Below are positions 44,772-53,129 of a stretch of DNA of 64,000 nucleotides, one piece after another (within the stretch, counting starts at the first letter, position 1; every line of letters begins with the position of its first letter). This stretch comes from Desulfurococcus sp. (GTDB lineage: Archaea; Thermoproteota; Thermoprotei_A; Sulfolobales; Desulfurococcaceae). The stretch is from contig JAPNUX010000008.1 in NCBI GenBank assembly GCA_026626905.1, forward strand, positions 124,001 through 188,000, given 5' to 3'. Made by a program: the position numbers and the translations under genes. The notes below the pieces were generated by a model. That model saw only the letters and a program-made list of their open reading frames with translations. It did not search any database and had not been told where the DNA came from.

Positions 44772-45812
44772 CTACTTGATCTCTATTGAAGAATTCTTAG
44801 CGATCTTAATGTTCAATACAGCTTCTGCTATACCGTTCGAGTACCTCACGATTCTCCTTATGCTATCGCATATCTGCGCTAGACCCGCCTTCTCTTTATC
44901 TGTGAGGCTTGGTGAGTTTATTATCTCATCGCGTAGAACCCTCTCTATCTCATCTATAAGGATTTTCGATGTCTTTATTACTTCCTCTGCATCCTTCCTG
45001 CTAAGGTTGTAAAGGGTTCCCATGGATTTATTGAAGAGCTCTGACGCTTTAACTAGCAGGTCGTAGACTGCCTGTGAACCCTTGAATCCTTCACCCATGC
45101 CTAGTATTCTCTTAGCTATGTTAACTGCGTGGTCAGCTATTCTCTCCAGGTTCCTCGCTATAATCCGATAGTTAAGGGTTTCAACTATGTTAGTTATCCC
45201 TAGCTCGTGCTGCACTCTTATGTCTAGAAGCGACATGCTGAGCTCTCTAAATATCATGTGGTGGAATCTATCGGCTTCATCATCTCTCTGTATTATAGCT
45301 TGAGCTAGATTTACATCAAAGTTTCTCAGCAGGTTTTTAGTATCCTCGAGCATGTTGCTTACTATCAAGTGAAGTCTTCTCAAAGCGCTAATCAAGGGTA
45401 GCTCTCTAATATTAAGGAGGATCTTAAAGGTAATACTGTTAAATTGTTCTTCTATAACTTCTATACCAGCCAGCTTTATTCTAGCGAGATTCTTAACCTC
45501 GCTGACATAGCTTGCTAAATTAGGTATCCCGGGATCAAATGTAACTGTTATAGAATTATACCCTGAGAGGTATGCTGCAACAATCATCCGGAAAACCTGG
45601 TCTACTGGGATTGCCCCACCTACTTTAATTGATGCTTTAGCTACTGCAGCCTCAATTGCAGGCGGGATTATTACTAGCTTATCCCCGTACCTCTCAACTG
45701 TCACGTAGTCTCCACTCTTTAACCCGACAAGGTCAACCCATTCTCTAGGTAGTGTTATAATGAAGGATGACGAACCAGTTTTTTGAACTTTTCTTCTCTA
45801 GGTACTCATCAT
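44772..45812 (-). CDS. AbrB-like plus PhoU-like regulator; start region holds an in-frame TAG
   Basis: An N-terminal SpoVT/AbrB-type DNA-binding segment (SSFIITLPREWVDLVGLKSGDYVTVERYGDKLVIIPP) is followed by a PhoU-like four-helix repeat pair (ISALRRLHLIVSNMLEDTKNLL, RNLERIADHAVNIAKRIL), as in archaeal phosphate regulators. The ribosome binding site GGTGGAGGGG (minus strand, 45818-45827) precedes ATGATG at 45812-45807, but two codons on is TAG at 45798-45800. No ATG, GTG or TTG then occurs before GTG 45704, which lies inside the AbrB domain. A frameshift or nonsense error in the first codons, or a non-canonical start, is needed for an intact protein. Confidence 0.75.
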
Positions 45813-46064
45813 GTGATCCCCTCCACCTTAGTGGTTTAATTAGTATTCATCAGTCTAATAAATCTTTTTCTTAAAATAGAAGTCATTTACACAGGGATTT
45901 ATATATATGTAGCTCAGCTTCTATAGTAGGGATTAAAGACCCATGTATTCCAAATAATAGTCTAAGAACCCAGCTTAAAATATATACTGACACACTAGTC
46001 TTGACGCCAACAGCATATTAGTAGCAATGGTTTTTAAGGAGCCATCACCCTATAGTATAGTAGA

Positions 46065-46169
46065 GCCGGGGTGGCCGAGCGGTCTAAGGCGGCGGGCTGC
46101 AGGGCCTAGAGGTTAAAGAGGGGTTCGCTGAAACCCGTTTAACCGCGGGTTCGAATCCCGCCCCCGGCT
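46065..46169 (+). tRNA. tRNA-Cys (anticodon GCA) with intron
   Basis: Acceptor GCCGGGG/CCCCGGC, discriminator T 46169 (U73 is usual for Cys). D stem GCC/GGC. Anticodon stem GCGGG pairs with CCCGT at 46134-46138 after an intron is removed, giving loop CTGCAGA and GCA. T arm GCGGG TTCGAAT CCCGC. A class II reading (Ser/Leu) was considered and rejected. TATA-like TTTTTAAGGA at 46031-46040. Confidence 0.85.
46103..46132 (+). other. tRNA-Cys intron (about 30 bases)
   Basis: Follows G37. GGTTAAA (46111-46117) can pair with TTTAACC (46138-46144), which lies in the 3' exon, and GGGTT with AACCC, giving an alternative fold of intron with exon. The borders are placed by anticodon-stem pairing and may be off by one or two bases. 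Confidence 0.65.
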
Positions 46170-46210
46170 TACTCGCTTAACCTTAGTGGAATCCCTGGTC
46201 AAGCTACAAG

Positions 46211-46876
46211 TCAAATACCAGTGTCTTCAACCATCTTGCTGATAAGTTTGAGAGCCTCTATAGCTCTTGAAACAGCCTTTTCAACCACTATTTCATCCGG
46301 CTTCATGTTAGCTTTAATGAATTCCTCGAGCTCTACTCGTATTCTCCTTAGATTCCTTGCTCTATGGGTTTCATTAAGCGGCTTTTCAGCTTGAAGCTTT
46401 GGTCCTCCCTCCATGAACCCCTCTGGGAAGTACCAGTCCTTGAACCATGTAAACCCAAGCTTGAATAGCTTGAATCCAAGCCGGGTAGCAGGGGGAGGTA
46501 CATTCTCCATGAGGGCCTTCATGGTTTCAGAGTCTCTAAAGTACTCTACGAATACTCTTTCACCGGGCTCCAGGGCACTAGCCACCATGGATAACACTAC
46601 ATCCTCCACGTTGCTATCAAAGTAGTAGAGTGTATTCAAGCCTATTCTTATCTCAGGCTTCATGTTGAAGACTTCGATCCACGGCTTATAGTAAGGGTAT
46701 CTTCCCTTGAAGACTTTTAGGGAGAGTAGTAGCTCCTTGGCAGTATTTAGCGAGATGGCTAGGTCTACATTCAACTCCTCTCTTACTCTACCCTGGGATA
46801 CCCTTAAAGCAGTGATCTGGTAGGAGTCAGCTTGAATTCCCTTCTCTACTAGCGATTCAATGACTTCAATCTTCAT
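46211..46876 (-). CDS. DUF1122-like archaeal protein, unknown function
   Basis: 221 aa, soluble, no motif of known catalysis. The middle part (VFVEYFRDSETMKALMENVPPPATRLGFKLFKLGFTWFKDWYFPEGFMEGGPKLQAEKP) fits my recollection of the archaeal DUF1122 family, which I name with moderate confidence. A helical C terminus follows. Encoded opposite the tRNA-Cys and GAPN genes. Confidence 0.6.
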   Translation of the reverse strand: MKIEVIESLVEKGIQADSYQITALRVSQGRVREELNVDLAISLNTAKELLLSLKVFKGRYPYYKPWIEVFNMKPEIRIGLNTLYYFDSNVEDVVLSMVASALEPGERVFVEYFRDSETMKALMENVPPPATRLGFKLFKLGFTWFKDWYFPEGFMEGGPKLQAEKPLNETHRARNLRRIRVELEEFIKANMKPDEIVVEKAVSRAIEALKLISKMVEDTGI

Positions 46877-46936
46877 TCATCACACCTATAGTCAATCTTA
46901 ACCAAACATGTTTTTAAATGTCTAGGAATATATTAT

Positions 46937-48496
46937 ATGGATGAGGTTGGGATCGTGCAAGTGAAGATTTCAAAGCCTGTTGAATTCTCGCCTGGAGAAC
47001 ACTTCAAAGATATAGTTAACTACGTGAACGGTAAGCCTGTATTCAAGCCATTCCTAGCTGGCGAGTGGATTACTAGCGGGAGGATCATGGATGTAAGATC
47101 ACCAATCGACCTCAGTATTATAGCAGGCTTCTACATTCCAGAGTGGGAGCTTATTGATTCAGCTCTAGATAAAGTGTATAGGGTGGGGAGGTGGGCGGCT
47201 AGAAATACCCCTGGGGAGAAAAGAGTTAGAGTAATCGAGAAGCTAGCCGACCTCATGGAGGAGAGAAGAGAAGAGTTAGCTGAAGCCCTCATAGTAAACA
47301 CTGGGAAGCCTGTGAAGTCAGCTTTCGGAGAGGTTGATGCAAGCATAGATAGACTTAGAAGATCTCTACTCGACGTGAGAAAAATCTACGGTGAATACGT
47401 GCCAGGGGACTGGGATAAGGATACCTTGGAGAGCGAGAGTATAGTTAAGAGAGAACCTTACGGAGTAGTTCTAGCTGTCATTCCATTCAACTATCCGCTC
47501 TTCGACACCGTCAACAAGTTAGTCTACAGCTTCATCCCCGGTAACGCTCTAGTCATTAAGCCCCCGAGCGCTGACCCTATCCCAGTATTCTACCTGACTA
47601 AGCTAGCATTAGAAGCAGGCTTCCCGCCGGAGGCAATAGCGTTAACCCCAATACCAGGTAGAGAGGCAGATAAACTTGTCTCTGATACAAGGATTAGTGT
47701 TATAACATTAACAGGTAGTGCTGAGACAGGTGTAAGCGTTCTAAAGCAGGCTGGAATAAAGCAGTTTATAATGGAGTTAGGTGGCGGGGATCCAGCAATA
47801 GTATTAAGTGATGCAGACCTAAAGCTAGCTGCATCTAAAATAGCAGCTGGTATAACAAGCTTCAGCGGGCAGAGGTGTGATTCAATAAAGCTCATACTAG
47901 TAGAGGAACCAGTATACGAGGAATTCAAGAAGCTGCTGGTAGCTGAGCTCAGTAAAGTAGTAGTAGGAGATCCAAGAGAGCCCACCACGAATATGGGCCC
48001 ATTAATCGACGAGAAGACTGCTGACGCTGTCGTAGAAGCTGTCGAAGAAGCTGTAAGAGAGGGTGCTATTCTCCTGTATGGTGGCAGGAAACTCGGTCCC
48101 ACCTACATAGAGCCAACACTAGTAGAGGTCAGAGATAAAAATACCCTCTTAAAGCTCCGTCTCTTCAGGGATGAAATATTCGCTTCAATAGCAGCTATAA
48201 CCCCTGTCTCCAGTATTGATGAAGCCATAGATATAGCAAACGCCAGGAGATATGGGCTTGACGCCGCTATATTCGGAAAAGACATAAACAAGATCAGAAA
48301 GCTTATCAGAATGCTAGAGGTCGGAGCCATATACATCAACGACTTCCCAAGACACGGGATAGGCTACTATCCATTCGGTGGGAGAAAAAGCTCAGGCATA
48401 GGGAGAGAAGGTATAGGGTACAGCATTGAGCAGGTGACTGCTCTTAAAACAGTAGTCTACAACTATAAGGGTACAGGTATCTGGGAGTACATGTAA
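46937..48496 (+). CDS. gapN: Non-phosphorylating glyceraldehyde-3-phosphate dehydrogenase (GAPN), ALDH superfamily
   Basis: NAD(P)-dependent oxidation of GAP to 3-phosphoglycerate without ATP formation, part of the modified archaeal Embden-Meyerhof route. ALDH fold with nucleotide-binding VITLTGSAETG, glutamate in MELGGGDP, and catalytic Cys in FSGQRCDS. A TATA-like TTTTTAAATG at 46911-46920 puts the ATG near the transcript start. 519 aa. The GAPN identity over other ALDHs rests on overall resemblance. Confidence 0.85.
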   Translation: MDEVGIVQVKISKPVEFSPGEHFKDIVNYVNGKPVFKPFLAGEWITSGRIMDVRSPIDLSIIAGFYIPEWELIDSALDKVYRVGRWAARNTPGEKRVRVIEKLADLMEERREELAEALIVNTGKPVKSAFGEVDASIDRLRRSLLDVRKIYGEYVPGDWDKDTLESESIVKREPYGVVLAVIPFNYPLFDTVNKLVYSFIPGNALVIKPPSADPIPVFYLTKLALEAGFPPEAIALTPIPGREADKLVSDTRISVITLTGSAETGVSVLKQAGIKQFIMELGGGDPAIVLSDADLKLAASKIAAGITSFSGQRCDSIKLILVEEPVYEEFKKLLVAELSKVVVGDPREPTTNMGPLIDEKTADAVVEAVEEAVREGAILLYGGRKLGPTYIEPTLVEVRDKNTLLKLRLFRDEIFASIAAITPVSSIDEAIDIANARRYGLDAAIFGKDINKIRKLIRMLEVGAIYINDFPRHGIGYYPFGGRKSSGIGREGIGYSIEQVTALKTVVYNYKGTGIWEYM

Positions 48497-48514
48497 ATTT
48501 TTCTCTTCCTCCTC
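48497..48514 (+). terminator. T-rich terminator after GAPN
   Basis: ATTTTTCTCTTCCTCCTC, immediately after the TAA at 48494-48496. Confidence 0.4.
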
Positions 48515-48631
48515 TACTAGTTCACTTCCCCATAGCCCTGGGTTTATTCTAGCGAGAGTACAACTTGATGGAAGCAGGTTTATAAGAATAAATAATATTA
48601 CTCATACTACTCGGTAGATGGTGGAATAAAC

Positions 48632-49405
48632 GTGAAACTAGTTCACATAGCTATAATAGTGCTTGTAGCAGCAGTAGTAGCTTCCTCTATAGCATACTAC
48701 TACACGAGGATTCAGGCTCCTCAAGCGAAATATCTGGTGGTTGGTACTTCGCCGGACTTCCCGCCATTCGAGTATATTGATGAGAAAGGAAATATTGTGG
48801 GATTTGACATAGACTTGATAAGGCTGCTAGCGAAGAAGGCAGGCTATGATGACATCAAGATAGTTTCAATGGACTTTGACTCCCTGATACCAGCATTAAC
48901 TCAAGGTAAAATCGATGTGATCGCATCAGGCATGAGCATAACAGAAGAGAGGATGAAGGTGGTTGACTTCACAAACCCCTACTGGGAGGCTGATCAAGCG
49001 ATCATCGTTAGAAAGGATTCAAGCCTCAAGCCTAGTTCCCTAGAAGACCTCAACGGGAAGGCTGTGGGAGTTCAGACAGGAACAACAGGAGCCGACTACG
49101 TTAAGAAATATGCTGGAGAACACGGCTTGAACATAGATGTCAGAGAGTATCCTACCTTCGTGCTAGCAGTACAAGACCTCGTTAACGGCAGGATTGATGC
49201 AGTAGTGGTAGATAGCCCTGTAGCTGAAATGCTCCAGCAGAAGTACCCCGTGGTCATCTCAACTATCATTAAAACCGGCGAGCAGTACGGCTTCGCTGTT
49301 AGGAAAGGGGATACAGTGCTCCTCCAAGCCCTTAATAACGCCCTCAGAGAGGTAAAAGGTACGCAGGAATGGAACAGCCTCGTGGAGAAATACTTTGGAG
49401 CGTGA
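48632..49405 (+). CDS. Polar amino acid ABC transporter, substrate-binding protein
   Basis: 257 aa with an N-terminal hydrophobic anchor (HIAIIVLVAAVVASSIAYYYT). The SBP family 3 signature (YLVVGTSPDFPPFEYIDEKGNIVGFDIDLIRLLAKKAG, PALTQGKIDVIASGMSITEERMKVVDF) marks a glutamine/arginine/histidine-type binder. A TATA-like TTTATAAGAATAAATAATA lies upstream. First gene of a four-gene operon; GTG start. Confidence 0.9.
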   Translation: MKLVHIAIIVLVAAVVASSIAYYYTRIQAPQAKYLVVGTSPDFPPFEYIDEKGNIVGFDIDLIRLLAKKAGYDDIKIVSMDFDSLIPALTQGKIDVIASGMSITEERMKVVDFTNPYWEADQAIIVRKDSSLKPSSLEDLNGKAVGVQTGTTGADYVKKYAGEHGLNIDVREYPTFVLAVQDLVNGRIDAVVVDSPVAEMLQQKYPVVISTIIKTGEQYGFAVRKGDTVLLQALNNALREVKGTQEWNSLVEKYFGA

Positions 49406-49423
49406 GAACAATAACTTGACGTT

Positions 49424-50101
49424 ATGGGAAGCAGAATGATTTCACACCTGTTTTTGAACTACATCCCATTAATTCTAAGCGGTCTACCTAACACTATGAT
49501 ACTCGCATTTGGAGGATTTACTATAGGATTACTTCTCGGCTCAATCCTAGCCTTCCTTGAAATGTATACGCCTAAGCCATTATCAACAATAGCATTACTT
49601 GTTGAGGAAGCTATTAGAGGAACACCTCTCCTCGTAGTAATGTTCATAGTCTTCTTCGGGCTACCCGCTATTGGGATATCACTGGATCCTGTTAGCGCTG
49701 CTGTAGTCTCGATCGGGATCCGTAGTCTAGCCTATCAATCCCAGATCATTCGGGGTGCACTAAGCTCTATACCTGCAGGCCAGCTGGAGGCTGCACTATC
49801 CATCGGGATGAGTAGAGGGCAGGCTTTCACCAGCATAGTGATCCCTCAGGCGATTAGGATAGCTGTCCCAGGTCTTGTAAACCAGTTTACAATAGACTTA
49901 AAAGATACATCTATAGCCTACGCTATAGGTGTAGCAGAAGTATTCACTCAGGCAGTTCACGTCGCCCAAGTAATCTTCGATTACCTCACCCCCCTGCTTT
50001 TCGTTGGATTAATATACTTCACGTTAACCTTTACTGTAAGCCGTGTCTCAGAGTACTTTTACCGCAGGTATTCTATACCAGGCCTAGGTGGTGGAGTGTA
50101 G
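49424..50101 (+). CDS. Amino acid ABC transporter permease 1
   Basis: HisM/GlnP-type permease, five helices. EEAIRGTPLLVVMFIVFFGLP and the conserved EAALSIGMSRGQAFTSIVIPQA (EAA loop that contacts the ATPase) are clear. The 3' end shares one base with the ATPase GTG start (GTG/TAG overlap at 50101). Confidence 0.9.
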   Translation: MGSRMISHLFLNYIPLILSGLPNTMILAFGGFTIGLLLGSILAFLEMYTPKPLSTIALLVEEAIRGTPLLVVMFIVFFGLPAIGISLDPVSAAVVSIGIRSLAYQSQIIRGALSSIPAGQLEAALSIGMSRGQAFTSIVIPQAIRIAVPGLVNQFTIDLKDTSIAYAIGVAEVFTQAVHVAQVIFDYLTPLLFVGLIYFTLTFTVSRVSEYFYRRYSIPGLGGGV

Positions 50102-50856
50102 TGGGTGATATAGTTCTAAGAGTAGAGGACTTATGGAAGAAGTATGGGTCTACTGAGATTCTAAGAGGGGTTACATTTGAGGTCGAGCGCGGTGAAGTCA
50201 AAATTGTAATGGGTTCAAGCGGTGCCGGTAAATCAACCCTGCTGAGATGCATTAACCTCCTGGTGACCCCTGATAAAGGTAGAATAATGCTTGAAGGCGA
50301 GGAGGTATTCCCTAAGCCCTCGAAAAGTATTAGTAGTATCAGGCAGAGAATAGGCTTCGTATTCCAGCACTTTAATTTATTCATGCATTTAACAGCACTA
50401 GAAAACGTTGAAATTGGACTCGTGAAAGTCAAGAAGCTGCCTAGAGATGAAGCTAGACATAGAGCCATCGAGGCATTAAAAATGGTTGGAATAGGAGAGG
50501 ACCTCTGGCATAAGTACCCGGCTCAACTATCTGGTGGACAGCAGCAGCGTGTTGCCATAGCACGCGCGATAGCCATGGAGCCATCGATAATACTAATGGA
50601 TGAACCTACCTCTGCCTTAGATCCAGAGCTTGTCGGAGAGGTATTAAGAGTTATTGAGAAGCTAGCTGAAGCGAAAACCACGATGCTCATAGTAACCCAT
50701 GAAATGGATTTCGCCCTGAGAGCAGCGGATGAGATAATGATCATGGATAACGGTGTTATTGTTGAGAAGGGGCCTCCAGAGGAGATAATCGAGAACCCCA
50801 GGCATGAGAGAACTAGAAGGTTCATTGAAAGTATTAGAGGTAGGAGAATCAAATGA
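50101..50856 (+). CDS. Amino acid ABC transporter, ATP-binding protein
   Basis: Walker A GSSGAGKST, Q loop FQHFNLFMHLT, signature LSGGQQQRVAIARA, Walker B ILMDEPTSALDPE, H loop VTHEMDF. 251 aa. GlnQ/HisP-like. Overlaps permease 2 by 4 bp. Confidence 0.95.
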   Translation: MGDIVLRVEDLWKKYGSTEILRGVTFEVERGEVKIVMGSSGAGKSTLLRCINLLVTPDKGRIMLEGEEVFPKPSKSISSIRQRIGFVFQHFNLFMHLTALENVEIGLVKVKKLPRDEARHRAIEALKMVGIGEDLWHKYPAQLSGGQQQRVAIARAIAMEPSIILMDEPTSALDPELVGEVLRVIEKLAEAKTTMLIVTHEMDFALRAADEIMIMDNGVIVEKGPPEEIIENPRHERTRRFIESIRGRRIK

Positions 50857-51545
50857 ACTCTGAGAGGATTCTTGAAATACTGTATAGATATACCCCTATG
50901 CTGCTAGAGGGGCTTGAGAACACTATAATATTAACGCTAGCTTCATTCGCTATAGGCTTCACTCTAGGCTTGCTCATAGCGTCTGGGAGGGTCTACGGGC
51001 CTAGGCTACTCCGCTCAGCTCTCACAGTATACGTTGAGGTTGTTAGGGGTACACCTATGCTTCTCCAGTTATTCCTAATATACTATGCTCTACCAGGTGT
51101 CGGCGTAGTCTTAAACCCAGTGGAGGCAGCAATTATAGGTATGGGGCTCAACAGTGCAGCCTATCAATCAGAGTATATACGTAGCTCGATTAAGGCTGTA
51201 CCAGCAGGCCAGTGGGAAGCCGCATTATCTCTTGGAATGACGCGCTGGCAGGTTATAACTTCAATAATACTACCCCTAGCTCTACGCTCCTCAATACCTC
51301 CTTTAACTAATGAGCTCGTGTATCTGCTTCAGTACTCGTCGATAGCGTACTTTCTAACAGTTGTAGAACTAGTCTACGCTGGAAAAATAATAGGAGCTGA
51401 AACCTTCGCGTACCTCGAGGTATACACTATAATAGCAGTCATATACCTAGCGTTATCTCTAATAATAACTAGATCCATGAGGTATCTTGAGAAGAAGGCT
51501 AGTGTACCTGGACTTCTAACACCTCTAGCCTCCGCGCCAACTTAG
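50853..51545 (+). CDS. Amino acid ABC transporter permease 2
   Basis: Second GlnP/HisM-type permease with EVVRGTPMLLQLFLIYYALPG and EAALSLGMTRWQVITSIILPLAL. Two different permeases beside one ATPase imply a heterodimeric membrane channel. 230 aa. Confidence 0.9.
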   Translation: MNSERILEILYRYTPMLLEGLENTIILTLASFAIGFTLGLLIASGRVYGPRLLRSALTVYVEVVRGTPMLLQLFLIYYALPGVGVVLNPVEAAIIGMGLNSAAYQSEYIRSSIKAVPAGQWEAALSLGMTRWQVITSIILPLALRSSIPPLTNELVYLLQYSSIAYFLTVVELVYAGKIIGAETFAYLEVYTIIAVIYLALSLIITRSMRYLEKKASVPGLLTPLASAPT

Positions 51546-51565
51546 AGAATAGAGTCCCCGGTAGG

Positions 51566-51925
51566 CTACGCTGACTGCCCTGACCTGCTGGTCTTCCTGC
51601 TCTTCTTCACTTCCTCTACAATATTGTTAACTATCTGGAGGGCTCTCCTGGATTCAGCTTTAGCAATATAGTGGGCTACCCCGGCTCTCTCAAAGACTAC
51701 TATGGAGTTCTCTCCGCTATCAAGTAGTGAAAGAATGATCTTGTTTAGTATACTCGCTGGAACTCTAAGAGTATGCTCACTGCTCAGCTTAGGCGGGTTC
51801 TCAACGCTTTCACCTACCAGTATATACTTAGTACTCCTCCTTGGAGATGGGGTCTGCTTCAACCAGCCGGCCACGCGTATCCAGCGTCCATTCCGCAGCT
51901 CCACGAAGACCTCCATAGCCTCCAC
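51566..51925 (-). CDS. Small soluble protein, unknown
   Basis: 119 aa, beta-rich N terminus (MEVFVELRNGRWIRVAGWLKQTPSPRRSTKYILVGES) and a helical C terminus. No family recognised. It converges on permease 2, with its end 21 bp away. Confidence 0.55.
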   Translation of the reverse strand: MEAMEVFVELRNGRWIRVAGWLKQTPSPRRSTKYILVGESVENPPKLSSEHTLRVPASILNKIILSLLDSGENSIVVFERAGVAHYIAKAESRRALQIVNNIVEEVKKSRKTSRSGQSA

Positions 51926-52277
51926 CAGATGCTACTTTAATTCTACCTGGATGTTCAATTCAGAGTATTGTTGCACGGGTTCGACACTTCTACAGTAACT
52001 ACTACTAGCCTTTTTAACTGGAACTGTATGCAGGAGCACGCTTACATTATTAGCCTGGTATGGCTTGCAAACCAGAGTCTATGCTTATTCTCAAACTGCT
52101 ACTATACTGAGTTAGAGAGGATCCGCTGGGTTTCACGACCTCTCGTTAAACCCCTAATAGTTTTAACACCCTTTACCCAACTAGGATTTATGCGGGATGA
52201 CCGGGCAGAGACGTACTGAAATTATGATGTAGGTGGAGCGACTGGGACCCCTAAATACTCGTGAAGCCTCCTGTGGC
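51926..52277. other. Gene-free stretch with weak open frames
   Basis: About 352 bp. An 83-codon plus-strand frame at 51968-52219 has codon and residue use unlike the neighbours and no ribosome binding site, so I do not call it. A TATA-like TAGTTTTAAC near 52159 could belong to an unseen small RNA. Confidence 0.3.
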
Positions 52278-52904
52278 CTAGCGTGGTGTAGACGTATAGG
52301 CAACTACATGTCGTAGGGGAGTGTTATCCGGTATTACTCTCAGCCAGCCGGCTTCACTAAATATACCTGCTGTTATAGCTACTTCGCCTAGGTCACCTTC
52401 AATAATGCATGATTCCTCGGTGACACGGCCTAGACGGCTGCATGCGTCAGCTACCAGCCTCCATAATCCTTCTCTAAGCCCTAATCCCAGGAGGATCCAG
52501 TCGCTTAAACTGCCTTCACTAGGTTCTCTGGGCTTCCCCTTAGGCTTCAAGTAGAACTTGAAGACTGATGTATCGATTACTTCCAGCGTGACAGGTCTTA
52601 TGTCACCTTGGATTTCAGTGTAGATGCCGAAGCCCCCGTAGAGTGATGCGTTTACTGCTAGATCCAGTTCTATAAAGCCTGTTCTCGTGGAACCCTTAAT
52701 AATGCTTCTACATGCTTCAAGACTTCTCTCAAACCATAATGCCTCCCTAATGTTCGAAACTACACGCCACTCCCCGCTCCTCCTGAGTAGTGAGACCCTA
52801 AGGCTTGCTACTGGCAGGACACTCCACCCGTAATAGCCTTCATGCTTGAAGGAACCTAGTATCACGATGAGAGGACAGCTGTAGAGCTCGTCGTACAGCC
52901 ACAT
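52278..52904 (-). CDS. Unknown protein, 208 aa
   Basis: Soluble, mixed alpha/beta, without a recognised motif; the middle (GFIELDLAVNASLYGGFGIYTEIQGDIRPVTLEVIDTS) alternates strands. ATG at 52904. A TATA-like AATTTTAAAG (minus strand) lies about 50 bases upstream. It has no obvious operon partner. Confidence 0.55.
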   Translation of the reverse strand: MWLYDELYSCPLIVILGSFKHEGYYGWSVLPVASLRVSLLRRSGEWRVVSNIREALWFERSLEACRSIIKGSTRTGFIELDLAVNASLYGGFGIYTEIQGDIRPVTLEVIDTSVFKFYLKPKGKPREPSEGSLSDWILLGLGLREGLWRLVADACSRLGRVTEESCIIEGDLGEVAITAGIFSEAGWLRVIPDNTPLRHVVAYTSTPR

Positions 52905-53023
52905 AGATACCCTCCTATCGAGACCCTAGGGATTAACTACCAGGACAGCTACTTTAAAATTGGAGTTAAGAGTGTAGTCGGTTTCTGCAGCGGCCTTGGA
53001 GATTAAATGGCCGGCTCGAGGAG

Positions 53024-53041
53024 GGCTCTACGAGTAGAGCC
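53024..53041. repeat. Perfect 8-bp inverted repeat
   Basis: GGCTCTAC GA GTAGAGCC, separated by two bases (a 7-bp stem with a 4-base loop in practice). It sits upstream of the TATA element of the membrane-regulator gene and could be an operator, a transcript hairpin or chance. Confidence 0.5.
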
Positions 53042-53068
53042 AGCGTGGAGGCGTATATTACTAGTAGA

Positions 53069-53078
53069 TGAAGTTATA
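53069..53078 (+). promoter_or_regulatory. TATA-like element for the membrane-regulator gene
   Basis: AAGTTATAAA, about 50 bases before the TTG start and 30 bases past the inverted repeat. Confidence 0.4.
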
Positions 53079-53129
53079 AACCTGTAGGCTTCAATCCCAT
53101 TAGAGTAGAGGTTGGATTGGTGGTGGGTC

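Noticed and set aside
46065-46169. Class II tRNA (Ser or Leu) with long variable arm
   Set aside because: The GGTTAAA/TTTAACC pairing mimics a long arm, but GCGGG can only pair as an anticodon stem with CCCGT after removal of an intron, and loop CTGCAGA plus U73 fit Cys.
51968-52219. 83-codon plus-strand frame
   Set aside because: No ribosome binding site, odd residue use (Cys, Trp and Tyr rich), no neighbour overlap; probably chance.
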